Positions 1 through 11,600 of a DNA stretch of 64,000 bases are shown here, piece by piece. Origin of the DNA: Miscanthus floridulus (taxonomy: Eukaryota; Streptophyta; Magnoliopsida; Poales; Poaceae). Under the pieces are notes generated by a model. The model was not told the DNA's origin. It searched no databases and worked only from the letters and a program-made list of their open reading frames with translations. Within the stretch, counting starts at the first letter, position 1; each line of letters opens with the position of its first letter. A program made the position numbers and the translations under genes. The stretch spans positions 77,935,739 through 77,999,738 of the forward strand of contig NC_089583.1 of NCBI RefSeq assembly GCF_019320115.1, given 5' to 3'.

Positions 1-175
1 CAAAGTTGCTATATAAGTCATACAGCTCTCGGTATGAAGCTACTGCTTCCTAATAGTCTACATTCTAGATGGCAGTAGCTAGATAATATGTATAGTCTTT
101 GCTGCAGCAAAACCAAGACAGCCACATCAAAGGTTGCTACCAAAATACTTTTGCTCCGCAGCACACACGCTGATC

Positions 176-319
176 AAACATGTTGGTTGCAGCCCAAATG
201 CATATTACCATGAACAAAATATGCTGGCTCCACGAAATCCTTCCAACCATCACTAGTCAATGACATCACTATTGTGGTCCAGGTTTGCTGAAACATGAAG
301 ATCCATCTCCAGTTGCCAT
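176..319 (-). CDS. possible exon with a B3-like motif
   Basis: Read on the minus strand, a pyrimidine-rich tract ending in GATGTAG looks like a 3' splice site and is followed by an open frame of about 47 codons ending at a stop near 176. It contains the strings DGNWRW and SDGWKDFVE. These resemble the W-rich strand and the WKEFVE segment of plant B3 DNA-binding domains (REM type), but the match is short and the flanking B3 strands are not clear. If real, it would be a late exon of a minus-strand gene whose earlier exons lie at 1.7 kb and near 2.9-3.3 kb. It could equally be a pseudogene fragment or chance. Confidence 0.22.
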
Positions 320-910
320 CTACATCAAAAAGAAATAATCTGAATAATTTACATTTGGCACATGAACTATGAAAGATGGAAACAAGAGTTATATTCATGT
401 TTGGTGCATATACAGTAAATCAATACTTGTAGGAACATAAAAAATTTAGAATGGTCTAGTTGTAGGTTGGTAGCCATATCACCTGTGATGTAACAATTAT
501 TGTGATTCAAAAGGGCTAGTTAATTCTGGTGGTATGCCTATTTGAACCATTTGACAAATGAGCTGCAAGCAAAGTACCAATGTGATTCATACATATTTTG
601 AGCATAAGGCTGCAACCAGATAATTGACCAAAGTAGAATTGTACCTTAAGTACAGCCTGCTAAAACACTAACTAACAAGCATTCTAACGTTAACTAAAGC
701 AGTAAAAAATTAACATGATATTAGCAGTAACAATTTTCTATAGACCAGATAAACAACTAATAATGACAAGCAGTTTATCACACAAAAGCAGTCCATAAAA
801 TGTCATCACACCCTACTAATTTTGCAACAGCTAAAGTCTCAAATTTTTATGAGAATAAAAAATCAGTTATAGTGATGTAAGGCAAGATATCATAGGAAAA
901 ACTTATTTGG
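320..910. other. AT-rich non-coding stretch
   Basis: There is no open frame with recognisable protein similarity and no terminal-repeat structure. Base composition and the exon-like islands on either side are compatible with intron sequence of a minus-strand gene, but nothing here proves it. Confidence 0.3.
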
Positions 911-1022
911 CCTGTTCGCTGGTTGGTTTCTGGCTGATAAGCCCGGCTGGTGCTGGTTTGTTGTGAGAGGAAAACACTGTTGGCTGGCTGATAAGCCCTG
1001 ACTGAAACCAACAAGCGAACAT
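911..1022. mobile_element. small foldback MITE
   Basis: The left arm begins CCTGTTCGCTGGTTGG and the right arm, reverse-complemented, begins GCATGTTCGCTTGTTGG. Both arms continue into GGCTGATAAGCC-type sequence, so the 112-bp unit is almost entirely an inverted repeat. This CCTGTTCGC foldback type is common in grass introns and gene flanks and is usually grouped with hAT-like MITEs. That grouping is from memory. Clean target-site duplications were not found. Confidence 0.6.
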
Positions 1023-1313
1023 GCTGGCTATTTAAAATGTCTATCATTTAAGTGAGGTCTGGAAGGAGAGGGCAGCAGCACCTGGACAAATCTGAGATCG
1101 ACGATTGGAGCTCAAGCAACTGAAGTAAAATCAACGCTTCCCCTTTCCCACCTGTACAAGTAGCACAATTTGCTTCAGATAGTCAGATTAACACCGCCAT
1201 GTTTCATGCAGCGTGCAGCATGAACCAGATGCAATGGCCAGATTCAACGCATACATTATTCACTTAAAGAACCACAAAACCGGTCGTTAGAACATAAGTT
1301 GATATTTAATTTT

Positions 1314-1880
1314 GTCCCAAAACAAATTTAAGACCACTATATGCCATAAACTACTTGAACTCAGGAAGCAAAAATTAGGTTGTGCACTTACAGTTTAAGA
1401 ATTTGTCAGCCCCAATTACTAATATATGTACACGAAACCAAATGTTAAATAATTGACCCTTTTAACTAGATTGAGTTATGCTTGCTTGTACTTGATGGAT
1501 TTTCCACTAAACCAAATGTCTAATAATTGACCCTTTTAACTAGATGGAAAAATGAATCTGTGCATCAAGTAAACTCCACAAGCGCTACTAAAACCAAAAT
1601 TTTCCATTGAATTGGCTGATCAGAGAATCAATGAAACTACATGGAACTACTATTTAAAATTACCTCATAGAAGTTACAGCTTGGGACTAGTTGTCTTCTA
1701 AGATCAGTGGCAGAACTTTGAGTTGGAACAATCCAAGTTTCTGTAAGCTGCAGACACAACACATATAACAAATTAAGACCTCCATATGCCACACAGTACT
1801 TCAACTCAGGAAGCAAAATAGGTTCTCCACTTACAATTTTAGGATTTGTCATCTCAATTACTAATATATGGACACGAAGA
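1314..1880. repeat. local segmental duplication (two paralogous segments)
   Basis: The segment at about 1325-1440 and the segment at about 1770-1880 share long stretches, including ACTTGAACTCAGGAAGCAAAA versus ACTTCAACTCAGGAAGCAAAA and the shared string ATTACTAATATATG. A second short pair lies at about 1430-1480 and 1503-1552, sharing TAATTGACCCTTTTAACTAG. The copies are diverged but collinear, so this looks like an old local duplication inside an intron or exon-intron region. Confidence 0.6.
1664..1747 (-). CDS. possible internal exon, 28 codons
   Basis: On the minus strand the sequence TTGTGTCTGCAG looks like a 3' splice site. It is followed by an 84-base open stretch that ends at CTATGAG followed by GTAATT, a plausible 5' splice site. 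Eighty-four bases is exactly 28 codons, so the exon would keep phase. The peptide contains WIVPTQSS and DLRRQLVPSCNFYE, which I do not recognise. It is the best exon-like island of the first 3 kb, but transcript evidence is lacking. An alternative acceptor lies seven bases further in. Confidence 0.3.
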
Positions 1881-1882
1881 TT

Positions 1883-1902
1883 CCCCCCCCCCCCCCCCCC
1901 CC
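1883..1902. repeat. poly-C tract (20 C)
   Basis: Twenty consecutive C residues lie just outside the second copy of the local duplication. The glycine run seen when this is translated on the minus strand is an artefact of the homopolymer. Confidence 0.9.
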
Positions 1903-2850
1903 ACTTTTGCTACTCAATGATAAAGCTGTTAAGTTAATAGCAACACCTAGCAGTATCAATGTAATTAGAGAAAAATAATTAACGAATGAACTACTCAACC
2001 CAGATAAGCAAGGACCATGTATTGAAGGGGAGATGCTCACCACTCATGCTGCACCACATGCCATCAGTGCAGAACCAGTGTTGTGCCATGGCACATCAAG
2101 AAGCTGCCATGTTACCACAACACATCTGGGAGCTGCCAACCAAGCTGCCCTGCTACTGCAGATCTGTTAGAGAAGCTCAAATTGATGTTCAAATACAGAT
2201 TTATACCTAGAATCTAGCATATACTTAACTGAACAATAAAACACAAATCGGTTTTAGAATGCAGATTTGTAATCTAAGAATTATTGTGCAGATTTGTTTC
2301 TAAGAATAATAAGAACAATGTGACTAGGAACCACCTCAAAAGCAACCAGTGAAGAAATATATGGCCTGAAGCTAAGACTAATTAACAATCTAATTCATTA
2401 TAAACTCGATCCACCAAATATAGCCTGAGTAGTTAAAAGAGGCAAGAACAAGAAAGTTCAGTTTAGGCATCAAAATAGTTAAAAAGATGAGATTAGGCAA
2501 TAAACTACCTTATGGCAAGGATGCCCTCGTTAACTAACAGCAACCAATCTGATGCAGATAAATACTGCTGGTTACTGCACGTTCTGGATTGCATCCAGGC
2601 ATTGAATTTTGGCTGATGATTCATGAAAAGAATTCCCCCTACTCTCATGTTCACAAATAAATTATAATGGCACAGCTAGTACGGAATTATTTTAATTTTA
2701 ATTTTGGATCCATTTTATCTTTCGCATGCTAAATGTTGAACTGTCAAAAGAATAAAAGCAGAAATCACCCAGGGTTGCCACCCCACTACAGAACATACTT
2801 TACAAAGTAAAAAAAAAGTCCATAAAAGCAATAACGAGGTGGTAGATCTT
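1903..2850. other. AT-rich stretch without recognised gene
   Basis: Short open frames here have no recognisable domain. The composition is intron-like. No terminal inverted repeats or LTR ends were seen. Confidence 0.3.
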
Positions 2851-2852
2851 AC

Positions 2853-3300
2853 CCTCAATCTTGCGGAAATACGATATTGGCAGATGGCAAAGCCAAATGA
2901 TACTCAGAAACCACATAGATCTTCAATTTTTCTGGGGTATGATTTGGGGAAAAGTTGGGATTAGTCGATTGGAAGAGTGAGAGGTTAGATTGCTGGTACC
3001 TACGATGTCGATGGACCTACAGCAGCAGTGGCACATGGATGAGTCGAGGCGGAGGCGCTGCCTGTCGGCAGACCACAAATCAGCATAGGGTTACAGGCTC
3101 ACAGCAGTTTTTGCGGCAGTGGTACGGTGGAATGACCTTGCCGTGAGGGGCCCTGGCGGCGGCGCGTAGGATCTCTGGTGGCGGAGGTATGGGTGGTGCA
3201 CACCGGCGAGGGAGTGGATCGCGGCGACCGGCGATGGAGAAACTGGTGGTGGGCAGCGACGAATGGAATGCGAAGGAGAGAGAGGCTGCGAGATTTGGGG
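2853..3300 (-). other. possible 5' exon/leader of a minus-strand gene
   Basis: On the minus strand, GATTGAGG followed by GTAAGATC resembles a good 5' splice site at about 2852. Upstream of it the sequence turns GC-rich, with CTCTCTCTCC and CCGCCACC-type runs typical of grass 5' leaders. Element 1 begins only a few bases further upstream, at 3306, so the retrotransposon sits in what would be the promoter or leader. No reading frame could be chosen with confidence, and the supposed gene may be dead. Confidence 0.25.
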
Positions 3301-3305
3301 GAAAA

Positions 3306-3775
3306 TGTGGGGTACCACCCCGGATACCCACGGCAGACCACATGGGCTACACTCCTAGGGTGGCCTAGCCCACAAGACGAAGCCTTGCGGAGCACGGCGC
3401 TGCTCGGCGCGCCCCGCAAGACACCGGAAAGATATCCTGAAGATACTACGAGATCTGTTAGGATACGTATGATCTCATGATTCTTGTAATCTGTTATTAC
3501 TTTCCGGTTATCTTCTAGATACAACCAACTTGTAACCCTGCCCCCCAGACTATATAAGGCGGGCAGGGACCCCCTCCAAACACACACAATATCATACGAA
3601 GCTAATACAATCCAACAGACCACAGGAGTAGGGTATTACGTCACACTGACGGTCCGAACCTGTCTAACTCTTGCGTCTCTGTTGCCTTCTTGTTCTCGAT
3701 TACACGCATCTCTGCCAATCAATCTACCTTCGTGGGATACCCCTTGGAGGATTGCCGACTGATATTCTGTCGACA
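3306..3775 (+). repeat. 5' LTR of Element 1
   Basis: This 470-bp copy matches 12838-13306. It begins TGTGGGGTACC and ends CTGTCGACA. A TATATAAG box lies at 3551-3558, about where a transcription start in the LTR would need it. The two LTRs differ at many scattered positions by eye, so the insertion is not recent. Confidence 0.9.
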
Positions 3776-3777
3776 GT

Positions 3778-3795
3778 TGGCGCGCAAGGTAGGGG
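3778..3795 (+). promoter_or_regulatory. primer-binding site of Element 1
   Basis: TGGCGCGCAAGGTAGGGG starts two bases inside the LTR end, the position of a tRNA primer-binding site. The small LTR element at 38915-38933 has the closely related TGGCACGCCAGGTAGGGG, which supports a shared priming tRNA. I do not assign the tRNA. Confidence 0.65.
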
Positions 3796-3812
3796 ATGTG
3801 CATGCTGTTTTC

Positions 3813-6240
3813 ATGTCGAACAAGATGATACTTTTCACAGGCTCTTTGTCCCTCCCATAGCCCGACCAGATCTTCACGGTTGGATCGATCTCCTGCATCA
3901 TCAACGCTAACGGAGTCGGAGAGCTCATCGACCCGGTGCAGATCGATTCTGCGTGATCACCTGAACACCTGCGACTGCAGATCCAATTTCGGAACCGCCT
4001 CCGAGGTCGTCTTCGTCGACAATTCGCCATCTGCTCCCCCGCTACCCGAGGAGGCAAATCAACAACGACGATCTGATCGCATCCATTGATCAGGTTGGCC
4101 GAAAAGCTCGTCGATTGCCTCTCCATCGCGGAATCGGCTCTGACCACCCTCCAATTCAGATCTATCGGAGGCTAATCAGCAAACTCCAAGGGTTACGACC
4201 CTACCCTTCAGGCTCACCAACGTCGCCGCCACCTATCAAGATGCCCTAAGGGGCAAATTCGCCGACCAGGTTGGTGATATCCATCCTCTCGCCGACCAGA
4301 TCGCCGACCAGCTCTCGCTGACTATCAACATGCTACATGTCGGCCGATGCCCCGAAACATCCCTCTAAACCATCCTGGAGGAAAGTCCAGACTTAGAGTC
4401 CTAGGAATCTACGGAGACTGTCGCTGAAACCACCACCATACAACCTCCTTTCCCTCCCTTCCATGGAGGCGGAATTTTCAATGTCAGCCACGACAGCCCC
4501 CCATGGGATGGGGAAACCGAGGAGGACCGCGCCGCTCGCGTCAACAGGAACGTCAACCGTGTGCAGCGTCGAGCAAATGAGGCTGCCCTTGTGCTAGCCA
4601 AGGCTGCTCACAATGATCAGATTGACTCGTAAGGAAGGCCACACCCACTCCAACGCAACCTTGACAACGAATTTGTCCGTGTTGACGGCCACGATGTCTA
4701 CAAGACCCCAAGCGCCAACTTGGCCGTGGCCGCCAACGAGCTCGCCCGGGTCCCGCAAACACAGGAGGTCGCCAAGGTCGCTGCCATGCTTAAAGCGGTG
4801 CACTGCCAGGTCAACGAGATCCGCTAGGATCAGAGACCTTCCTACTCGACGAGCTCGATTCGCCGATCCGCCGAGCCAAGATCTAATCGCCGCCCCAGCC
4901 GAAGTCGTTTCGTCGACTAGCACCGCGACGATGGACAACCTCTCTAGGGGGGAGCTAGGGGCAACCGCATCGACCACCCTCGCCAACACGACTAGGAAGT
5001 CGACCAGGATGTCCGAGCATACATCAACAATCTCCGAGACGCGCGACGTCATATCGACGAACATTGTTTCTCTCGCCATGAAGAAGTACGTCATCGTCAA
5101 GAATACGAACAAGAGTTCGGTAATCTGGACTTAGCCCTCCAGCCACTCAACGTCGGCAACGCCGCAGATCTCGACGGTGATGATCCCGAAGGGCGCTGAG
5201 CATTCACAAGGGCACTTCGAACACTCCAGTGGCCCCGTGGTTTCAAAATCACCAGGGTCGAGCCCTACGAGGGACGGATGAACCCCACACAGTGGCTACA
5301 AGCTTATGCCACTGTTGTGCACTGTCGCCGGGGGAGACACCAGCAGTCATGGCGAACTATCTTCCTGTCATGCTCACGCTAACTGCAATGAACTGGTTCA
5401 CAAGCCTTGCCATCGGATCCTAGGAAGAGCTGAAGAAAGGTCTTCATCGACAACAACATGGCTATGTGTACTCGGCTAGGCACCAAGCACGATCTGAGCC
5501 GCATCTACCAGAAGCCATCCGAAGTCCTCTGTAGCTATATCTGATGCTTTTCTGAGATGAGGAATTCTATTCCTAACATCACGAAAGCTGAGGTCATCAC
5601 CACCTTCGTCCGAGGACTCCACCGCAACCTCCGCTCCAAGTTCAATCACAAGCTGCCAAAAGGGATTGACGAGATGATTACGACCGTCGATCAATACGCC
5701 GACGCCAAAGAGGCCGAAGTACGTTTCAATGAGGATGCAGGCACTCATCACCTAACTCACTGCAGCGACGAGCGACCCGACGACTGATGCCACAGCGACC
5801 GCCACTACGACGACCGGAGTCACCATCGGGACAGTGACCGTGATCGGCCAGAAGGATCTAAATCTGGCTAATATCACCGCCGCCGACAAGACCACATCGT
5901 TGCCACCATTGATGAATCTCGTGCCAAGCGCAACTACGACGAGCAGTACAAGAAGATCCTCGAAGGCCCATGCCCCCTCCACAAGAACAGCAAGCACAAG
6001 ATGAAGGGCTGCCTCGGCTTGGCTAAGGAGTTCCAGGCTAAAAAGTCGAACGACGACAACAACAATGGAGCAAGAGGTCGTCGACCACCTGGGGACAACA
6101 ACAACACCTTCTAGGATCATGACAAAGTGGTTCGCCACCATCTTCGGGGGCCTTGCCCCCGCCGAGAGCAGAAGAGATAGGAAGCTCACCGCCTACCGGG
6201 TGCTCGCCGTCAACGTGGAAGACGTCGTCGCCAACCCCAG
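3813..6240 (+). pseudogene. gag of Element 1 (capsid/nucleocapsid), decayed
   Basis: Gag forms the retrotransposon particle and packages its RNA. An ATG at 3813 opens a frame that soon meets stops. Recognisable Gag blocks appear in shifting frames: PPFPPFHGGG near 4441-4475, then EPYEGRMNPTQWL near 5255-5300, GTKHDLSRIYQKP near 5478-5520, SEMRNSIPNITKAEVIT near 5550-5600, and TTVDQYADAKEAEVRFNED near 5680-5735. The core belongs to the retrotransposon Gag family. A possible nucleocapsid segment with PCPLHKNSKHKM near 5970 follows. Numerous in-frame stops, many of them TAG, and several indels make it non-functional. Confidence 0.85.
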
Positions 6241-6279
6241 GTATCGCCCCTAGGTCCGAGGTCCCCATCACCTTCAGCA

Positions 6280-6775
6280 GGGCCGACCAGTGGGCGGACA
6301 TCCCTTACATAGGGCATTTCCCCCTTGTTCTTGATGCAACCATCAGGTAAGTGCTTTTCAGGAAAGTACTCATCGACGGCGGAAGTGCTCTAAACCTCCT
6401 CTTTGCCGGAGCCCAAAAGGAGCTGGGCCTTGGGATAGGAGACCTTGCACCCTCCGACTCCTTCTAGGGTGTGGTACTTGGTAGGGCATCCAAACTGCTT
6501 GGAGAGATCACCCTCCTAGTACAGTTCGGCATGGCTAGTAACTATCGCGTCGAGCACATCAACTTCTACGTCGTCGACTTCAACACCGCCTACCATGCCA
6601 TACTTGGTCGGCCAGCTCTGGCCAAGTTTATGGTCATACCGCACTACGCCTATCTGGTGCTAAAGATGCCTTTGCCTATAGGAGTTCTGGCCCTGCGGGC
6701 CAACCTCTCCATCGCCTATGCCTTTGAGACTGAGAGTCTCGCCCTCGCCGAAGCCACCGACCTCTCCATCTAGAT
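6280..6775 (+). pseudogene. aspartic protease domain of Element 1
   Basis: The protease cleaves the Gag-Pol polyprotein. The catalytic-site motif appears as VLIDGGSALN near 6368-6395, the DGGS form usual in Tat elements instead of DTGA or DSGA. After a TAG stop near 6466, the second half reads through the ORF at 6471-6773 with AYHAILGRPALAKF near 6590-6630 and AYLVLKMPLP near 6648-6675, a hallmark C-terminal block. The stop and an upstream frame change break it. Confidence 0.85.
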
Positions 6776-7020
6776 GGCTAGCATGGTCACCGATGACCTT
6801 GAGATCTCAATGTCGGACCCTCCGCGTGCCTCCGCCAAGTCCAAGGAAACACAGGAGGTTGGCGTGCTCACCTCAACCCAAAATAGGAAAGCGTGCTCAT
6901 CTCTTTCCTACATGCCAATGCCGACATGTTTGCTTGGAAACCTAGAGACATACCGGAGGTAACATGGGAGAAGATCAACACTCCTTGAATGTCTCGCCGA
7001 CTGCCAAACCGATCAAGCTA
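6776..7020 (+). pseudogene. truncated pre-RT segment of pol, ending at deletion joint
   Basis: After the protease the sequence reads as the linker that normally leads into the reverse transcriptase. It contains fragments resembling NADMFAWKP near 6918-6945 and EHSLNVSPTAKPIKL near 6975-7020. The reverse transcriptase palm with its YVDD-type motif does not follow. Within about 20 bases the text becomes the integrase zinc-binding region. This marks an internal deletion that removed RT, RNase H and the integrase N-terminus. Confidence 0.7.
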
Positions 7021-7034
7021 GAAACTCCGACAAT

Positions 7035-8010
7035 TCATCGATGGCCCATGGCCATCGTCGATGCAGAAGACCTCGTCCGATGTTGTGAAGGATGTCAATT
7101 TTTCGCCAAACAGATACACGTGACGGCACAGGAATTATAGACCATCCCAGCTTCTTGGCCTTTTGCATGCTAGGGACTGGACATGATAAGGCCTTCCAAG
7201 CCAGCGCCAGGCGGTTTTTGGTACGTGTACATCGCTATTCACAAGTTTTCCAAGTGGATCGAATACAAACCGCTTGTTTCGGCTACTGCAAAGAAAGTAG
7301 TCGAGCTCTTCGAAGATATCATCCACAGATTCGGTCTTCCGAACAGCATTATCACCTGACCTCGGAACTACATTCACTGGTCATCATTTTTGGGACTTCT
7401 GCGAATACCGATGCATCTCCGTCAAATGTCTCTATTTCCCATCCTATAGCCAATGGCCAGGTCGAACGGACGAACGGCATGATCCTTGATGCCCTAAAAA
7501 AGAGGCTATATCAGAAAGAGGAAAAGCATCTGGGTAGATGGCTCAAAGAGATCCCAGCTGTGGTCTAGGGGACTGCGCACTCAAGCTAGTCGTAGCACCG
7601 GTGTGTCTCCGTACTTTTTGGTCTACTGACTCAGAAGCCATACTTCCAGCGAACATTGCCTTCCGAGCACCTAGGGTGGAACATTATAATGAAGAGCAAG
7701 CCACAACTGTTCGGACAGAGGACATTGATAGGGCCGAAGAAGAACGCCTGATCACTTGCATCCGCACAGCCAAATACCTAGAAGGCTTGCGAAGATACTA
7801 CAACCGCAACATCAAAGGTCGTTCATTTGCTGTCGGCGACCTCGTTCTCCACATAAAACAGAAAACCGAAGGGATGCACAAGCTCTCCTCCCCCTAGGAA
7901 GGGCCTTATGTGGTTAAAGAGGTTACCCGACCAGGGTCTTACCGGCTATGTGACTTGGATGGAATCGATATCCCCAATTCATGGCACATCGAGCACCTTA
8001 TACATTTCTA
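7035..8010 (+). pseudogene. integrase of Element 1, N-terminally truncated
   Basis: Integrase inserts the cDNA into the genome. The zinc-binding remnant reads DLVRCCEGCQFFAKQ near 7066-7110. The catalytic core follows in shifting frames, with HKFSKWIEYKP-like sequence near 7235-7275, FGLPNSIIT near 7333-7360, and the block around the catalytic Glu, ANGQVERTNGMILDALKK, near 7447-7500. The C-terminal part runs through the frame at 7538-7897 (EQATTVRTEDIDRAEEERL, near 7695-7755) to about 8010. A TAG replaces a Trp-like codon at 7566, and other stops and frame changes are present. No chromodomain follows, as expected for a Tat element. Confidence 0.85.
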
Positions 8011-8640
8011 TCCTTGAAAAGCTCCAGATATGTATTCTCCACTCCATAATGAATGAAGTTTTTGTCACCATAATTTGTCTCCATTATTTTTCCATTACAG
8101 TTTAATCTCCATTTGTGGTCGCTAGCTCTACGCTACTCCTTAACAAACTCCAATAAGTGATCTCCATAAACGCTCCACCACGTTTCTCCATATCTCCAAG
8201 ATATTTCGCCAACCGCTGAGCAGCACACGTTCCGCTCTATGTTCTTAAGAAAAAACCTAATCTCCGATCTCTCCCTACACGTGCGATGGGCTCCGCGCTC
8301 TGCGTTATAGGTGGTCGGTTGTGATTCCTTGGTCATGTCTGTTCCTCCTACACGTGCACGGGCTCCGCGCTCGATGTTATGGAATATGGGCTAGCCAAGG
8401 CCAAGAGCTCAGTAACGAACTAACTACTCGGACGCTACTTATACCATGTATAATCGCGTTAGACACTACAATGATTTTTCACCGAAACACTGACAAACTG
8501 CATAAACATGCACATGCCACTTTACAACATTTATACACATACATTAATATTTGTTTGCGCCATCGTGCGTTTTAACTATCCTCTCTAGCTGTTACAGATT
8601 ACTCTCCGAGCAGGTCATTATGTTTGGCCCTCCCCGTCCA
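8011..8640. other. spacer between pol and antisense ORF of Element 1
   Basis: No reading frame of substance was found. The segment reappears in reverse orientation at about 63370-64000, sharing strings such as CCAAGGCCAAGAGCTCAGTA (with one or two changes). It is therefore a conserved non-coding part of this retrotransposon family. It contains a short duplicated motif around the string CACGTGC..GGGCTCCGCGCTC at 8278-8302 and 8350-8374. Confidence 0.7.
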
Positions 8641-8649
8641 CCTCGCCGA

Positions 8650-11600
8650 ACAAGTCGATGTCTCCTGGTCAGCCTCTTCGCCGCATCCTCCACCTCATCT
8701 TCCAGCTCCTTGCTGCTTCGTCGCACCAGTCCCTCTGGCGAGTCCGACCCCCATCGCTCGCAGATCGATGGTAGGGTAATGAGACTGGACTACCGCCAGG
8801 GCATGGGTCATGGTGGAGACAGTGGCATCGCGGTTGAAGGTTTTGAAGTTCTCCCACACCGCCTTGAACCTGTCGATGATGGTGTCCGGACGAGGCGGTC
8901 CTATCGTTGGGCTGAGGAGCTGCCTCCATGTCGATGTAGTCAAGCACCGACCTAACACTAGCCACCACGGCATCGAGCTTTCGCATCTGGGTTTGCGCCT
9001 CTAGCTCCAGCATGTCGAATTGGACCTTGATCCTTTGACGGTATTCTGCAAGCACCGAGAAGATCCTTCAAGCGAATAAGTCACTTAAGTAACAACTCCG
9101 ACCATGAACTACTCATCTTTTAGCTCCTCGGTCGGTTTCTCTGTGCGCCTAGACACCTTCTCCTCCTCTTGGAGTTGACCGATGACCTGACGTAACTAGC
9201 CGAGCTCCGCATCTTGCTCTACAAAAGTGACGATCGTCAGCAACATTAAAGCTGTTCGGCAATACAGAACAAGTTCACCGATCCATAGTACCTTTTTCTG
9301 CTTGGAGAGGCTTCTTAGCTGCTCGGAGCTACCCTGTAACTGCTCAAACACGGTCGCCTAGTTGCCCGGATAAGGCCCCCTTTTGGTATTCCAGATCCCG
9401 CGCGTTAGATTCGGCAAGATCCCGCTCGCGCTGGGCCCTCTGGACATTTTTCTCCATAAGCTTCAATGCCTCTTTCAACTTTGTGTTCTCCTCAGCGAGG
9501 GGCTCCATCCTCTTGATCAGTTGTCACCATTGTTCGGCAGTTCGTGCCATGCCTTACAAAAGCAACAAGATTATGAACTCCAATCTCCAACATCAAAGAC
9601 GAACATTGATGATGCAATACTAACCTTGATCTGCTTCATGGCTGTGGAAAGGGTGGACTCTAGCCTCTTCATCTCCCTGGTGGTGTCCTCCTCTTCCACG
9701 ACCACCACTTAATCACCCCACTTGTGGAGGATTCAGACGACTTGAGATCATACTTCCTCATGCTCAATCTCTTCCCCCTCGTCCTCCTCCGCAGCTGGTG
9801 GCACCACCTGGGGGCTCGGGGCCGCACAGCGTGTCCGACCATGCCCTCTGACGTTTTAGGGAGTGTTGCCTACTCCTCTAGCACCACCGGCTTCTTCACT
9901 CTAGACTCTAGCATGGCGGCGGCAACTCCAGCGTCCACCTCCGAAGACCCGGTGGCTCTCGCCGTTGCCCCTGGCGTCGCCGTCGACTGCTGACGACGCC
10001 TAGCCGTTCTCTACTGCCAAGTCCATCCGCAGCGGTGGTTGACTCCTCCGCAGGCCACCGAGTGCCCAGGGATTCCGGGATGGGGTCTGCCCACATTGTC
10101 TCCGCGCCGAGACTGGCCCCCGGTTATTCGCTAGTTTGGATGGATAGATTCAGATCCTTCGTATGCCTCACTCTACATTAGATTAGCTCGTCAATCGCCA
10201 CAACTATAAGGATCTAACAACAAACTTAATTCAAGGCAAGGATACTTACACGTTGGTCTCCCGGTACATGGTTTTGAACCGGCGCTGCCTCCCTGAACTC
10301 CCAGGCATGGCTCTAGGATCAACCCGCGTGCCCTGGGCTAGAGGTCTCGTGGCCCTAGCCATCGGCCTCTCCTCTGCCTGTCGCTCGGGGACTTCCTTCG
10401 CCTATTGCTCGGGGACTTCTTTCGCCTGTTGCTCAGGGACTCCCTCCCCTCCTTTCGATGGCACCTCGGCGCGTGTGTTGCGTGGCAGCACCTCAACGCT
10501 CAGAGGAGGAGCTACTGGAGCCCCTGTCGTCGTCCGACCACTCGGACATCGCCGCACTCTGCATTCGAGTGGTCTGGTCACCGCCAAGTGAGATGTCGCC
10601 CGGCTTGTGGGGAGCTACACCCGCTATCTTCCTCTTCTTCCGGGTCGGCTCATCTATCGCCGCCCTTTTCCTCTAGACTTTCTCTAACACTGGGGGGGAC
10701 TCTCTGTCCGATCAGCGCCTATGCCTCCGGACTCCGGCAAGGCGCTGATGGCACCCTCCTCAGGCTGAGTTGTTGGCCTGGGCATTCACTGCCTTTGGCC
10801 AATCACTCCTCGGCACGCCCTGAGAAGTACGCCGCTCATTCCTACGAATAGATCTTTCCACAAGTAAATCAATTCACTGCTCAGCAACGATACAGGATAA
10901 AAAGCATTAGGAACAAAATAGTTGAGATTTTACCTAAGGAGGGGGGTTCGTGCAGTTGAAGGCTCTTGTCTACCCTTGCACGCTGAACGACGCGTTCGGA
11001 GTAAATAGTTCATCTGCTCAGCATATTACATCGTCTCTCGATAGCCTCTCTATCCCCTCCCAGGTGCCATCAGTGTCCCCCTTGAATCAAAGCCTGTGTG
11101 GGCCCTCTCCTTGTAGGGTTGGACGCAGGCACACTATGAAGCTCGCCGCCACCAGTCTACCGTTCATCTTCACGCCCTTTATCAGGCCGAGAAGCTCCTT
11201 CACCTGATCTATATCACCACTGCTCGGCTTCTCCGACCAGCTCTTCTGGTTTTCTGGGACAGTGGTCGACGTCGCAGCAGATGGCAGGATGGCTCTACTT
11301 CATGTAGAACCACCTAGCATTACACCCTTTCAGTGAGGTCTTCAGTGGTACAGTGATGTACTCGCCTGCCATCCCATCGTGGAGTTGCAGATACATGCCA
11401 CCAACCACCCTAGAACCGCCGCTGCCCTTCTTCTTCAGCCAGAATAGGTGACAGAAGAGATTGAAGTGGGGAAGAATCCTGAGATATGCCTCACAGAAAT
11501 GGATAAAAATCGAGATGTGCAAGATGGTGTTTGGGTGGAGATTGCACAGACTAACTCTCCAGAACTCCAACAGATCCCGCAAGAAAGGATGAACAGGAAC

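Noticed and set aside
1861..2043. Minus-strand frame with a glycine run
   Set aside because: The glycine run is the translation of the poly-C tract.
4594..5134. 172- and 173-codon frames on both strands in Element 1 gag
   Set aside because: The true Gag blocks lie in other frames of this stretch. These long frames result from GC-rich codon structure.
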